Source: Nautilus pompilius
Lineage: Eukaryota; Mollusca; Cephalopoda; Nautilida; Nautilidae
Length of the DNA: 64,000 nucleotides
Direction: 5' to 3'
NCBI GenBank assembly: GCA_018389105.1
Contig: JACATO010000065.1
Coordinates: forward strand, 267,001-331,000
Under the pieces are notes generated by a model. The model was not told where the DNA came from. It searched no databases and worked only from the letters and a program-made list of their open reading frames with translations. Shown here one piece after another: positions 36,511 through 48,118 of this stretch. The position numbers and the translations under genes are program-made. The stretch's first letter is position 1. The number at the start of each line of letters is the position of its first letter.

Positions 36511-38549
36511 CCTGAATTCACTCATCTAACCTTCCCTTATAATTTCAACTTATTTACTTAAAAAAAAAAAATATCTTGTCATCATTCACTTCTCTCTTGG
36601 TTTTGCTAAAATTTAAATGCTGTTTTCATCTGTAGTAGTAGTAGTAATAGTAATAATAATAACAACTAACGAGAATACAAACAATGAATTCAACAACATC
36701 TAAAACATACATACATGAGCATCAGAGATGTGGAAGAAATTTTAAAAGAAGTGGTGATTTCCTTTCCATCCAACCTAAAGTATCTGCTTTCTTGTGTGCA
36801 CCTTTATACTTCCATATTATATCTACTAACAGTCAGAAAATGCAAAGTAGGGCTTTCCAGAGACTCTGTGCTTTTCTCATCATCAACAAGTGTGCATTAA
36901 CAGTGTATTACAATTGCAGCAGTGCCTTTGGTTTATTGCACTTCAGTTTAACATTCACTCAGATATAATATGGCCATGTCCGTATTCCACTCTTATGTTA
37001 ATCCTTTCAGGTTGGATGAAAAAAATGTATTATAATAAAGGTAATGTGGGCCCCTGCCTCCCAAGTTTTGACTTTTGTGACTTAAAAAATAAAGATAATG
37101 ATTACAGTTCAAAAGAAAAATTGCTAAGCTACAGTTAACCTAGCTTTTTGAATAGGATTGTAACATTTAGTGCCTTCTCCCTAGGAAAAAATCAATCACC
37201 AATGAACTTTATCTATTGTACATTGATTTGATTGTTTCATCATTTTGCAACAATCATGTTAGTAAGCTTTTGGTCTGTTTTTTTTTTTTGCTGCTGCTGC
37301 TGTTGTTCTCCCTTCTCCCAGAGCAGTTTGTCTGTGTTTATTTAAACCTCAATGCAGCAAATTAGATGGCATGAGTCATAGAGTATATTATCACATGATT
37401 AACATCGTTACTGGCCAACTGGACAATAACACATGGGCATACAAATGCACAAACTCCTTTGCAGAGAATTTGAAAGTATTAACTTCTTTTTTGGTTAGGT
37501 CCGTTTTCGATTTGAGATAAAAACCCAATCAAAATTAGTCTGTCTTTACAGACAGGTGCACGCGGGCCTCCTGAGGTAGAAGGCCTGTTTTAGCTCCAGC
37601 CACAGAACAGTCTTTGAGCGAGTGCGCTTCAGATAAAGAAACTGTCAGAATCATAAAGAACAGGATTAGTGATGTATGTTAGGATTCAGAAACAGCATTG
37701 TTTTGTTTGGTTTCGGTAAGGAGATAATAAAAAAAGAAAGAAAGAAAGAAAGGTAAAATCAATATTCTGACTGTTGCCATACAGTCTTCATTTTTATCTG
37801 GAGCTCAGAGCATATTCAAGTGGAAACTTGTTTCAGAGATGGATACTGAATGTTTTCCACCCTGCCAGATGATACGGTAAAATAAAATTTTAATGTGTTT
37901 GCGCAATACATAAAGAGAACATTATAGAGGTGGTTTGTAAATTAGTTTTCAGCCGGCCTTAAACTATAAGTGCCAACTAACACAAGCACTTTTCCAAAGA
38001 ATTTGCTGTCAGTAGAGATTTTAAAAAAAGAACAAAAAAAATATGAATTAACCCATTAAAAATGAATCCAACTAGAGATGGCTGATGACAGATTAAAAAA
38101 AAAAGGGGGGGGTGAAGAGTTTAGGCCGAAGTGCATAACTTAATGATGTGCTTGAAAACAAAACAAAATAATTCTCTTAAGGAGCTGGATGTCTAAAGTA
38201 TTTTACTGGTAAGAACTTTAATGTGAAATCAAAAGTTGTCAACTGCTAGGAACTTCATAAGTAGTTCTTAAGATTTGTTTTGGCATAACAGCCTGAAATT
38301 TCAATGAGAATGTAAAATATTATTAAGTTCCCACTGAAAAATTCAAACTATTCCCTTAAAAAATATTTAAAATAAATTACCTGTAAAGATATTACCTATA
38401 CATGAAGAAAATTAGATTTTTCTGCAGAGGCTTCTAAATCTGATTAATGCGGCTCTTTAACTTTACTAGTTTGGAAGGGCTGAGAAAAGAGACTAAATCA
38501 ATGTGTGGCTGAAAGGGTTAAATGAAATAAAGTGGCAATGCTGACTTAC

Positions 38550-38625
38550 CACAATCATTTCGGACGGCTCTAGAGTAAGGCACTCGCTTGTCCTTCGAGT
38601 ACATCCTGGAGTTCGCTTCCCAAAA
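38550..38625 (-). CDS. RAPGEF2: PDZ-GEF exon: tail of the first cNMP-binding-like domain
   Basis: The exon is 76 nt: one base finishing the split serine, then 25 codons, between acceptor TTTTGTAG and donor GTG|GTAAGT. The peptide FGKRTPGCTRR...LEPSEMIV closely follows the vertebrate segment FGKR...LEPSEMIVV. That segment corresponds to the phosphate-binding-cassette region and last strands of the N-terminal cyclic-nucleotide-binding fold. It lacks the Glu and Arg that contact cAMP in classical domains, as is usual for this first domain in the family. The upstream partner is either the short exon at 44347-44405 or an unseen exon carrying the rest of the domain. Confidence 0.95.
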
Positions 38626-41600
38626 CTACAAAATAAAGAAACAAACATGTACATTTTTCAATCTGATTTACTTTTCTCCATAACCAATTACCTTTCAACT
38701 TGAAAACCCTTTCTTTCCAAAGATGTCATGATTATTTAAAACATTGCACTACTTGCATTATCTGTTCTGAGATGGCAGCAAGAGGTGACAGCCAAGCTGA
38801 GTGTATGCAAACAAAAGGTGCAAAACTAAGCATCAAAGGTGGAAGATTTATATGAGGTGGGGGTCAGGGGGACATGCACCATCAAAATGTTTTTGAAAAC
38901 GAGGGCCAAAACAATGCATTCTGGCAGGGATGAATAAGATCATTTTAGTGTGTTTAGGAGTTGTCACGAAGGGAGACAGTAATCAAATCCAAGAGCCAAA
39001 AAAGTCAGTTGCACAAAAATCCAAATAATTCACATTTATGGAAAATCAAATCAAATTTAATTTAAACACCAAGAATCTGGGATGATCTAAGCAAAGACAA
39101 TAGCAGTGCATTTTAAAGGCCAATGCACTTTTGTTTCATTTGCCTGAATGGATTCATGGATATCTCCTTCAGAGGTGGTGGAAATAATAAGGATTTATTT
39201 TTTAAACCAGTCAGAATTCAAGCTTTCGAGCTGGCAGAAGGCTAAATACAAGGTTTCTTCAAGCTTTGGAGCAACGTCTGGTGATATAACAACTCGATGA
39301 AAATGCATTCATCCAGTTCTCAGTGCTGATAGGCCACAAATTGTCATCAAAATGACACAAACCAATAAAATGCTATACCCCTTTTTAACAGAATTTCTGC
39401 TTATTATACTGTCAAACTGGAGAAAGGGGTTCAGGGAAGCTCCACTCGTGTCAGAGAGGTCTGACCAACTGTCACAAGCACTAGTCAAACAATGGAATAG
39501 AATTAGCAAAACAGGCCTGTAGGTTTGTAGTTATGTTGCTGTGGTTAGTCCCAACGTTGTGCAACTTGCCCTGTCTGCATATCACCATCTATACTGTTTT
39601 CAGATGTTCATAAGTTTGCCTATGAGCAAATGCTGGTTCAGCTGCAGGTACACAAGCTGGGACATGGAAAATATCACAAGACTGGAAGAGAGGTCTAAAC
39701 CCTTTGGTCTGAATGTCAAACCGCTGCAGACAATGCAATCTCGTCGTACATTTCCACTTTTATCAAACATTTTTGTTCCAAAAGATGGATACCATCAAAA
39801 GAATTTATTATTTGCTGATGCAAGGAAAAAAAAAAGAAAAAAAAAGGGCAGTTAACTAGAGGGCATTCAAATGAAACCCAGCCAGCTATGATTACAACTG
39901 ATTCTATTTTATAACTCAGAAAACAGAAATAATTATAGTTATAATAGCAAAAGCATCGTTTGCTACCATTGTATACAAAAGAATTCTTCCAAGTTGACTT
40001 TTTAATATAATAATAATAATATATATATATATATTTTTTTTTTTTTACTTTTAGTACTAAAGACACTAATTGGTTAATAAACTAATGAAATGTCTATAGG
40101 AAGATATTCACACATTACCCAGAAGCAAAAAATATCTGTAGTTTATTTGGTTAAAAATCCCAGGCCTTAACAACGACTCAAAGAAAATAATAATAATTTT
40201 TATGAACTCGAATACTTTCTACAGTTAAATGAGTAACCTTTGAATAAAGGTTCCAGGCAAATGAGAGAAAGATGCAATAATTACTTTACCTTGATTCTCT
40301 CTCTCTCAACTATTCATCCAAAACATGGCTAGCAAAAGGTGGAAAGAAAATATTCCAGAAATTATAGGCAAAGTCCAGAAGATTAATACTCCTGCACTGA
40401 ACTACAGACAGAAACATAGTACACCAACAACCTTTTTTATGCAACTCTCCAACGTAGATATTTGCAGCTTTGATTAATTTTCTACCAGCCACCCACGAAC
40501 ACTCCCTGCATATGTACATTTGAACAAGCATCTTTTTTAACAGTTTTTCTCAAGAGAAAGAAAACCAAGAGTAGAAAAAAAAAACATCCTTTTCCTTTGA
40601 TTAAGAGTCAAAGGAGCTAAAAGGCAAAAGAACCTCACCAAATTTTATATGACAGCTTTTCACTGCATTAAGAGTTGCTGGTTGTCTCTTCACATTATCA
40701 TTAAAAAAACTCCCTATTTTAGGCAATGTGTAAACCCCTTTTTATGCATCAAGTTTAAATACAAAAACAACATTAGGACTTTTCTCTCAACAACCACTAC
40801 CAAAAAGGTAAATAGTAATTATCAATCGCAATCACACAAGTCACATTAACACTGACTCTGTATCACCAGATTAACTTTTAACGAATTAATGAGACCAGTC
40901 AGAACCATATACTACACTAACACGATGTGCTGGCTCTGATTAAAGAAATCTGTACACTCAAAAATCATCTAAAGATAGTAAATACACACAAGTGATCTTC
41001 TAAAGCCAGGCTTAGCAACAATTGAGTATCCTAAAATTACTCAAATCAAGATTTGATTTGATTTCCTGGATCTCACCAACACATAGTCTAAAAAATCATG
41101 GACCTTAGTTGATGGTTGCTGCTATTTTCATGTTTATTTCACTTTTGCTCTAAAACCACTTCTTTTAATCCTCAGCATGCATTCTGGGGTACATATCCAC
41201 CTCTCCACCCTTCAAATCTGCATTACTCAGTACAAGTTGAGCCTTAGGGGCTCGGACACAGTATCTTTCTAATTAATATAACCTTTTGTAATAACCAAAT
41301 CTGTATATTGCTCCAAACCCCCCCAAATGCATTTTGCACTATGGTTGTCTTGACTACATATACAACCAGTTCAACACAAATATTAGCATTTCTAGGCTGA
41401 GATGCAACTGTTTCTTATAAATACCCCCCCAAAAAACAATCTATGAAATGATCACCCAGTTTTTTAATGAGACTGTAGCTAATATCTGAGGATCTAGTTC
41501 TTAGGATCTGCCAGTGCACATGTTACACAATGGTAATCAAACACATTAAAAAACACATCATCCTGAAATTTATATGTATTTAAGGTATGAAAAATGTTCA

Positions 41601-44346
41601 ACTTGTTTCTTAACTAAGACTTAACATTATGGTAAGAATATAAACTAAGCTACACTGAAAGATTTTTTGTTTTATACAGATTGATGCCATGATTATAACA
41701 TCAAGTTAATGTGGTATGTATAATCACTGTCTGAAAAGTTATTCACAGTATTTTCATACGAAAACCTCCAGCAATTGTATAGAATTTGTAGACATCTAAG
41801 ACAAGAAATCAAACTACCAAATGACCTAATTTGTTTCCATTAAAGTTTACAAATATTTCTTAAAGACCTGCTGTGGGGTTGGTTTTGCTACTGTTAACTA
41901 TCTATAAAGTAGATCTGATAGGTACTTGATGAGGTTCATATCCAGGCTCTGCAAGAGCTAAAGAAATGAATGCAGTCTACTCTGCATCTTCCAAGCTGCA
42001 TGACTTGTTATTCCATTTTTCTGCAAGATGTGGAGATTATGGCCATGGATAGCCTTGATAAAATAAAGGCTACAGAGCATTTTGAGGATGGGCATGCATT
42101 TTTTCCACAGAATTTAAGTAACCATCTAAAAATGCAAACTCTATGTGACTCCCCTGTACCAATTGTTTGACCTGACAGCTTCTATAGTAAATACTGCACC
42201 AAAATCCTTGCCAACATTTCTCCAAACACATGTGCATCCAGAGAATATGAAATGATGAAATTCTAATGCACATTTAACTAGGCAAAGCCTTAGTTTTAAT
42301 TCATGTTTATCACCAGTGGCTTTCATCAAGCAAATCTGTCCAGCATAAAGTGTACGCAAGAAACATTGAGCAGTACCCTGATTTAGAGATGGTGCTGCAA
42401 TAGCTAAAGGGTCTATGGGTTGTCAGTGATATTTTTACTGGGTGTGTGCAATCACGAAATACGCCTTTGTGGTTTTCTGGTATTAGTCTAAAGTCATTAG
42501 ATTTATTAAATGTAACCCTGGTTGATGATGGTTGCTGTTAAATAAGCTAAAAACATCCTCATTGCGAAACCTGAGATAACCACTTGGAGAGAGGTACGAG
42601 TTGAACTTAAAGCACAATAGTACATCTGCTGGAACCCAAGATTCTGCTGGTCTATTAACAGCTCAGTAAACAAACACCACTCACAAAATAAGCTAAACTA
42701 AATTCTGACACTTCTGCTACCTAGGCAAAGTAATCAATCCTGATTCCACCCTGTAATTTAGATCTTTCTAGCTAAGGTCACACTGTGGATTTACAAATAC
42801 ATTCAGGGAAGATACCATTTGAGCCTGCACAAGATGCCCCCCCCCCCGGAGGGTGGCAAAGGGGCATGAAAAAGATGAATAACACATAACGTCCTCGTCA
42901 AACAAAATGCAATGCAGCACTTGGGAAATTTAGCCAATGGATTCTCGTTTTCATAGTCACAGCATTTAAAGTCGGGGTTTCTAAATTCCAAAAACGAAAC
43001 TGCCAATGAGAATGTAGTACAATTTAAATCGAGAAATTATAGGGGATTAACCATTATTTTCAAAAGACAGTAATTTGTTTTTGAACTTTCCTTGAAAAAT
43101 GACAAGAAAAGTTAACTGACAAAACCTGCTTAAAGCGAAACAGCTTTAACTTAACCCTTCTATGAACTCGTTGCAGAATGCATTGTTTTAGTTACAAAGA
43201 AGAGAGTTGTCTAGTTCTGTTAATGGGGTCCTGCTCTCCTTTAAGCCAAAATGACTTAATTAATCAACCTAATTTAGTGAACTGAAGTACCCCCCTGCCT
43301 TCCCTTGAATATAAAGTGAAACAAAAGTTTCTTAAAAACCTGTGCTGTATTCTCCATAATCATTTTACATTACAGCAAATTCTCAGCAAGGGGAGTCAAC
43401 TGAAGCTGTCAAATTGGTGATGTTATTAAAATAACTGACCAGTTTAACTTTGATAAACTACTCTTTGATTTTATAATCATTACAAACGCAATATAAATAC
43501 AAATTTATGCAATTTTTTTCACAGAAGAATTTCTGTGGTCACAAACCAAATTAAATGAGAACAAGTCTGCCTGAAGCTAGCAAGATAAATGTGTGCTTTC
43601 TAAGGCAAATAATCTATTAAAAATTGTGAACTCAAATGAATAGCTTAACACTTCAAGTATATTTTGCTTTCATTCTGTCCATGTGATATTATTTTCAATT
43701 TTAACAAGCTCAAATAAACATTTTTGGCATACATTTAACTGAGGGAAAAAAATCAATAAGAACAATGATCAAAGCAAAAACATCCAGGTTAATGACACAT
43801 ACTTTTGATGAGTCACTGATTAACACTAATCCACTCACTACAGAAGTTTTCTTCTAGTATTCTTTACATTACTGATTCAGACAAGTAACAAGCAAACAAC
43901 AAAGTTCACAATACCCACCAGTAAAGTTAAGCATAGATAAATATTTTCTTTTTCTAGAGGGATAGGCTAAAGAGCTCCAATCTGCACCCTCCCTGGTTGT
44001 CCATCTAACACAATAAGATTTGTTAAACCCCAATAGCAGCTAAGTCAACTAGTACATATTTACGCTTGCCATTTAGAAGTAATGTACACAGTATCTGCTT
44101 AAAGATTTCTCTATAATCAGCGTTAGAAAATTTCCAAATAAATATTTTCCCAGTTAACAAATGAGTCAATCTCTACTTTAAAAAAACATAACAAACAAGT
44201 GTGTATTATATGCATAACAAAAACTTAATACCATTACTACCATAAGAACAAAACCTAGTTCACCTGTTGTTAGAAATATAAACAGGTTTCATTTTCAAGT
44301 TGTGTTTTTTTAGGAAGTAAAATGCATATTTTTTTTTTTAACTGAC
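38626..44346 (-). other. First visible intron, 5.7 kb
   Basis: No exon is supported between the FGKR exon and the short N-terminal exon, and the phase of the two flanking exons fits directly. A plus-strand open stretch of 104 codons at 39541-39855 was not recognised. The region includes a MITE-like half copy at 39859-39910, an (ATA)n/(AT)n patch at 40005-40035 and C runs at 41425-41430 and 42837-42847. Confidence 0.7.
39859..39910 (+). repeat. MITE-like family, half copy 3
   Basis: GAGGGCATTCAAATGAAACC, then CAGCCAGCTATGATTACAAC and TGATTCTATTTT, lines up with the half copy at 36459-36510 base for base over most of its length. No right arm was found. Confidence 0.55.
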
Positions 44347-44405
44347 CTACTCCAGCTTTTGTAATCGTCCTCTGACACGAAGTTCTCCCAGGTATACTCC
44401 TCCAT
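44347..44405 (-). CDS. RAPGEF2: PDZ-GEF short N-terminal coding exon (probable alternative first coding exon)
   Basis: An ATG at 44405 opens 19 codons (MEEYTWENFVSEDDYKSWS) and two bases, AG, before a good donor (AG|GTCAGT). Those two bases plus the first T of the exon at 38625 make a serine, which is the serine preceding FGKR in the family, so the phase fits exactly. The usual family N-terminus, with most of the first cNMP-binding domain, is absent here. A product starting at this ATG would keep only the tail of that domain. Just upstream is a pyrimidine-rich stretch with AG sites (around 44415-44425), so the ATG may sit in a spliced exon with 5' UTR in front. An in-frame TAA occurs about 16-18 bases before the ATG, unless an acceptor lies between. 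It could also be an internal cassette exon. The exon itself is likely; its use as a start is inferred. Confidence 0.7.
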
Positions 44406-45246
44406 TAACGCTTTTCTACTTTAAAAACAAACAGACTTGTGAACAACAGCAGTCAGATGAGGCTGACCGCTGCTGCCAACTTTGTTCAGGTGTAGTAAGG
44501 CCACCCATGACTACTGGCTCCTTTGTTCTTCATCTCTCTCCCCAGATATGATTAAACAGGGTACAGGTAAACACAGGCTACCTCAATATCTCAAACTATG
44601 GAGCAGTCCATTAAAAGAGAGGTAAAAGATATGATTCATGTCAAATCTACTCTAATTTTCCCTTGTAATAATAGTTCTAACACTTCTCCCACATACATAC
44701 ATTTACTCTCTCTTTCTTCTTCAGGTGCGTGTACATGTAAACATAAACATATTCTTAATTTAACAGTTGCTTTAGACTGTTTCAGCAAATGGATCTTTCC
44801 AGGTAAAAAATATACATATTAAGTTTCAAGCTTAGACAAAAATTTCTTTAAGAGAATATCCATTAATGACTTCTTTCACAAAAGAGGCAAATATTCATTA
44901 ATGTCTTACACTAGCAGTACACAAAAAATAAAAGACGCCACCAAAACTCATGTTCCATCAGAGAGAATTTAATTTAAATGTTTAAAGAGATTCCATATGC
45001 AAGGACAAAAGATCAGAAAAACAATCCAGCAAAGCGCAGCTGGCAACTAACTCCACATAATGTGAGAAGTGGTCAGAAATTTGCCAAGTGATCTTTGCGC
45101 TACTGAAACAACACTGGTTTGGCAACATTAGGCTTTTCTACAAAGGCCATCACTTTGAATTGGCCTAAAGACTTCATTTAATAATAGATGGATACTGCAT
45201 CATTCAGCTTCTCTTAAAAAATTAAAAAAAACTTTTATGCACTAAA

Positions 45247-45550
45247 CACAGTCGAGGGAGATTACACTACTGGACTGCCTGACAAGGCTGAGGGTTGAAG
45301 TTCAATTCCCAATTGGGGTCGGCAGCTCAGTTTGGTGCGCACACTTCCTGAGCTTGGTTTCGTCTCGTTCTTCTTCACCAGTCAGCCGTGCATGTTTCCT
45401 TCTACATCTAAAAGGAAGATATCTAGTTGGAACTCTTTGCGACTACACAAGTGATTGCGGCAGGGCGGGGAGGGGGTGTACAGGAATCCCGGCTCTCCTG
45501 ATGTCTAACAAAATCTGCTTAAAATGATTTAAAAATTAAAAAAAAAAAAC
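45247..45550 (+). repeat. tRNA-derived SINE-like element, copy 2
   Basis: An A-box-like ACACAGTCGAGGGAG at about 45246 and a B-box GTTCAATTC at 45300-45308 form a tRNA-like head. The central motif at 45372-45420 (TTCTTCACCAGTCAG, then GTTTCCTTCTACATCTAAAA, then GGAAGAT) is shared with the copies at 5.9 and 59.5 kb. The next part (GGAACTCTTTGCGACTACAC) is also comparable with copy 1. The end is A-rich (45531-45549). The higher GC content than its surroundings fits an inserted repeat. Confidence 0.75.
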
Positions 45551-46929
45551 AAAAAGGGAGGGATTTGTCAATTATGGTTATATAACAGGTGTAGAGAAGA
45601 AAAGACACTGACAGACAGAATGGTGAGAAATCGGGCCATTGTATAACTTTGCTATCACCATGGTAACACGATAGTGAGCACAAAGACAGGAGGCTAATTA
45701 GTAAGGGAGTCTACTCTTTAACATCTGGCCTCAGGCATATTTAATCAGAAAGTAAAATATAAATTATGGCATCATACTGCTCCTCTTTGGCATTTTAAAA
45801 CGAAAAAGAAATTGTAAATGCAATATTCAAACAACTATAATGTTTATGAAAGCAACCAGAGCTATTAACTACTAAGTTATGTAATAGTAACTAAATTTTT
45901 GTATCCAAATAAATTAATTTGCTTCAGGCAATACTATCTGATACCAAATCTGCTGAGTGTCACGTTATCAAGGTAGGCCTCCTACCCCAAACAAATGAGA
46001 GTAAATAACTCATAACCACAGTAAAACCTGCAGTATACAAGTTGTAGAGGAGTTTCCCTATAGACCGCTCTCTCAAAAGGGTTCTGGATTCAGTGTTATG
46101 TGTAAAGCCATTTGATCAAAGGCACTGATTTCTATGAAGTTTCTGTTCAATAAATTGATTTCTCAAGTCACTAGGAGATCAACTTGGAGGTTTTACTTAA
46201 TACTACGTGTACATTTTGCTCAAATGTTGCAAAATTTACTAGCTTTTATGAATTTTATGGGTAAGTTCTCCCAAGGATAATTGAGGAATCTCACCTTAAC
46301 ATTCAGCAATTGAGGAGTCCAGTGTAAAAACACTGCTCGCTAATGCATATGAAATACAAACAGCGCACTTTCATTATATCTATGATGGCATAAAGTCAAA
46401 CGAACTGAAAATCCACGCACTCCAATGCTAATATAGACAGACATTAAGCTAAAAGAGAGCGACTTCTGTCAGCAGTGCATTACAGTAGTGATTTACAGAG
46501 TGCAGCTAAGGAGTGGAATAAATATCCAAGCTGGAAAGGCAGGCGGGCAGTCAATCACTGGCCTTTCTTACATCCCTGACTGCAGATGAGAACATGTGGC
46601 ACTGTTTTATGTGCTGCACCAAGCAGCTACAGACTGTGCTGCCATTTTGTACGTACACTGAACTTATAAAAATCACATCACAAGAGCCTTCCTTGTCAGG
46701 GTAATGGAAAGGATTTTCAAGTTTTTCTTGTTAAGAAGTTGGTTTGCTTTTATGCGCGAAGCGGAGATTTATTGGAAGCTCAAACCATTTTGAAGCTCCA
46801 ACCCATCCACATTTTAAAAAGGCAGTGAGGTAGAAATAAAGACTGCTGATTCAAATAAGTTTTTTTTTTTTTTAAACTTCTTGTTTAACACAAGGGAAAT
46901 AATGTCACAATTCTTCCATTCACAAACGT

Positions 46930-47148
46930 GGAGAGAGAGAGGAGAGGGATGGAGGAGAGAGAGGGAGGGAGATGTGGAGAGAGGGAGGGAGATGTGGAGA
47001 GAGGGAGGGAGATGTGGAGAGAGGGGGAGATGTGGAGAGAGGGAGGAGATGTGGAGAGAGGGGGAGATGTGGAGAGAGGGAGGGAGATGTGGAGAGAGGG
47101 GGAGATGTGGAGAGAGGGGGAGATGTGGAGAGAGAGGGAGATGGAGAT
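46930..47148 (+). repeat. GA-rich minisatellite
   Basis: About 220 bp made of repeated blocks of GGGAGATGTGGAGAGA with an optional GGGA or GGA, giving units of about 16 to 20 bp. The first 45 bases are more irregular (GAGA and GGAGA). One strand is nearly all purine. Open reading frames occur on both strands through it only because the repeat lacks stop codons; they are not genes. Confidence 0.95.
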
Positions 47149-48104
47149 ATGAAAGGATACATATTTAACATTATAAGAGTTAAAATTAAAACCTTTAGCT
47201 AGCAAAATACAAAACACTACAAACACAGCTATGGTCTGCAAGATAAATTAAGCATTCTACAATTTACATACATTTAAATGTTACATCAAATCTGTTGTGT
47301 AGGGTGATGATGGTGGCCTGTAAGATTATGACCTAGTGATTTACTTTACAGGATGCTAATGTATATCAACAAACCACGAGGAGATATAAATAAACTGATT
47401 TTTCTTCAATTACTTCTTCACCACTGCTACTGGTCATGGGTGGACACCTGTATGAAAAGAGAAACATTTGTTATTTCCATGACTGCATACATGCTTGGTA
47501 TGAGATGGACTGGTAACCCGAGTGTCAATATTAAATCATATTACATAAATCCTGATCCTCTCCTGGCTGACCCAAAACAATCTGAGATGGGCAAAAAGAA
47601 AAAAAATATATATATAAGTTTAAAAAAGGGCAAACAGCATGAAAACCAACCTAAAATATCAAATAAAAGGTGGTTGCTGATGTGTGTCCTAGAGTTACGG
47701 TAAAAATGAAATGCACTTCAAGGTTCAAAGGCTCCACAAAACACCCTTTGTTGTTGATGTTTTTACAGGTATTTCTAAAGTGTTTTATAAAGCTAAAACA
47801 AAATTTTTCCTTTAAAAAAAATAAACTCAGAGAATTATGTTAAGCAAATCGAATTACAGCCATTTATAATCCTTAATACATAAATAAATACATCTTTCAG
47901 AAGGGTATTTAATCTACCCACTGTCAACCCACTTGAAATATAATACCAGATTCATATTCACTTTCCATAGTTGTCATCGTGTTGAACGATGTCTACGATG
48001 GAAACAACCTCAGCAAAGGAGTCTAGTGTTGCAGCTGTCCACTGGGAAGTGTGTCACAAAAGGCCTTCGCAGAACCCCTACTAAAAATTATTCTTTAGAC
48101 GTGT

Positions 48105-48118
48105 GGGGGGGGGGGGGG
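48105..48118. repeat. Poly-G run, 14 bases
   Basis: An uninterrupted run of 14 G in AT-rich DNA; one of several long pure G or C runs in the window. Confidence 0.9.

Larger units (their letters stand above)
29853..38549 (-). other. Intron of 8.7 kb
   Basis: Nothing with coding or RNA support was found. It holds a (TA)n microsatellite at about 30337-30360, A runs, a C run near 34943-34950, the MITE-like half copy at 36459-36510, a (TAG/TAA)n patch near 36633-36662, an (AAAG)n patch near 37733-37752 and a G run at 38105-38112. Confidence 0.7.
4262..44405 (-). other. RAPGEF2: Rap guanine-nucleotide exchange factor gene (PDZ-GEF, RAPGEF2/6 ortholog), 5' and central part
   Basis: This is the extent of the eleven recognised coding exons of one minus-strand gene. 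PDZ-GEFs load GTP onto Rap1/Rap2 at the membrane and control adhesion and junctions. Joined, the exons give 507 open codons: residues 1-20 unique start, 21-50 tail of a first cNMP-binding domain, 51-204 linker, 205-310 second cNMP-binding domain, about 340-439 RasGEF N-terminal module, 440-507 first part of the PDZ domain. Intron sizes from 5' to 3' are about 5721, 8697, 7813, 11637, 1102, 682, 141, 767, 1320 and 743 bp, so the 5' half of the gene is far more spread out. RA and catalytic RasGEF domains are not in the window and should lie beyond the left edge. The identity rests on residue-level similarity to the human family across all exons. Confidence 0.95.

Noticed and set aside
39541-39855. 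Plus-strand open frame of 104 codons
   Set aside because: No recognisable motif, ends in a lysine run from poly-A, and no splice or promoter support.
43214-43235. TCTGTTAATGGGGTCCTGC, similar to the right part of the hAT-like copies
   Set aside because: Only about a dozen bases match and no other part of the element is present.
46881-47241. Five overlapping open frames of 74 to 118 codons on both strands
   Set aside because: All arise from the GA-rich minisatellite, which lacks stop codons.
47353-47703. Plus-strand open frame of 116 codons
   Set aside because: Composition is typical of translated AT-rich noncoding DNA, with a lysine run from an A tract, and no similarity is seen.
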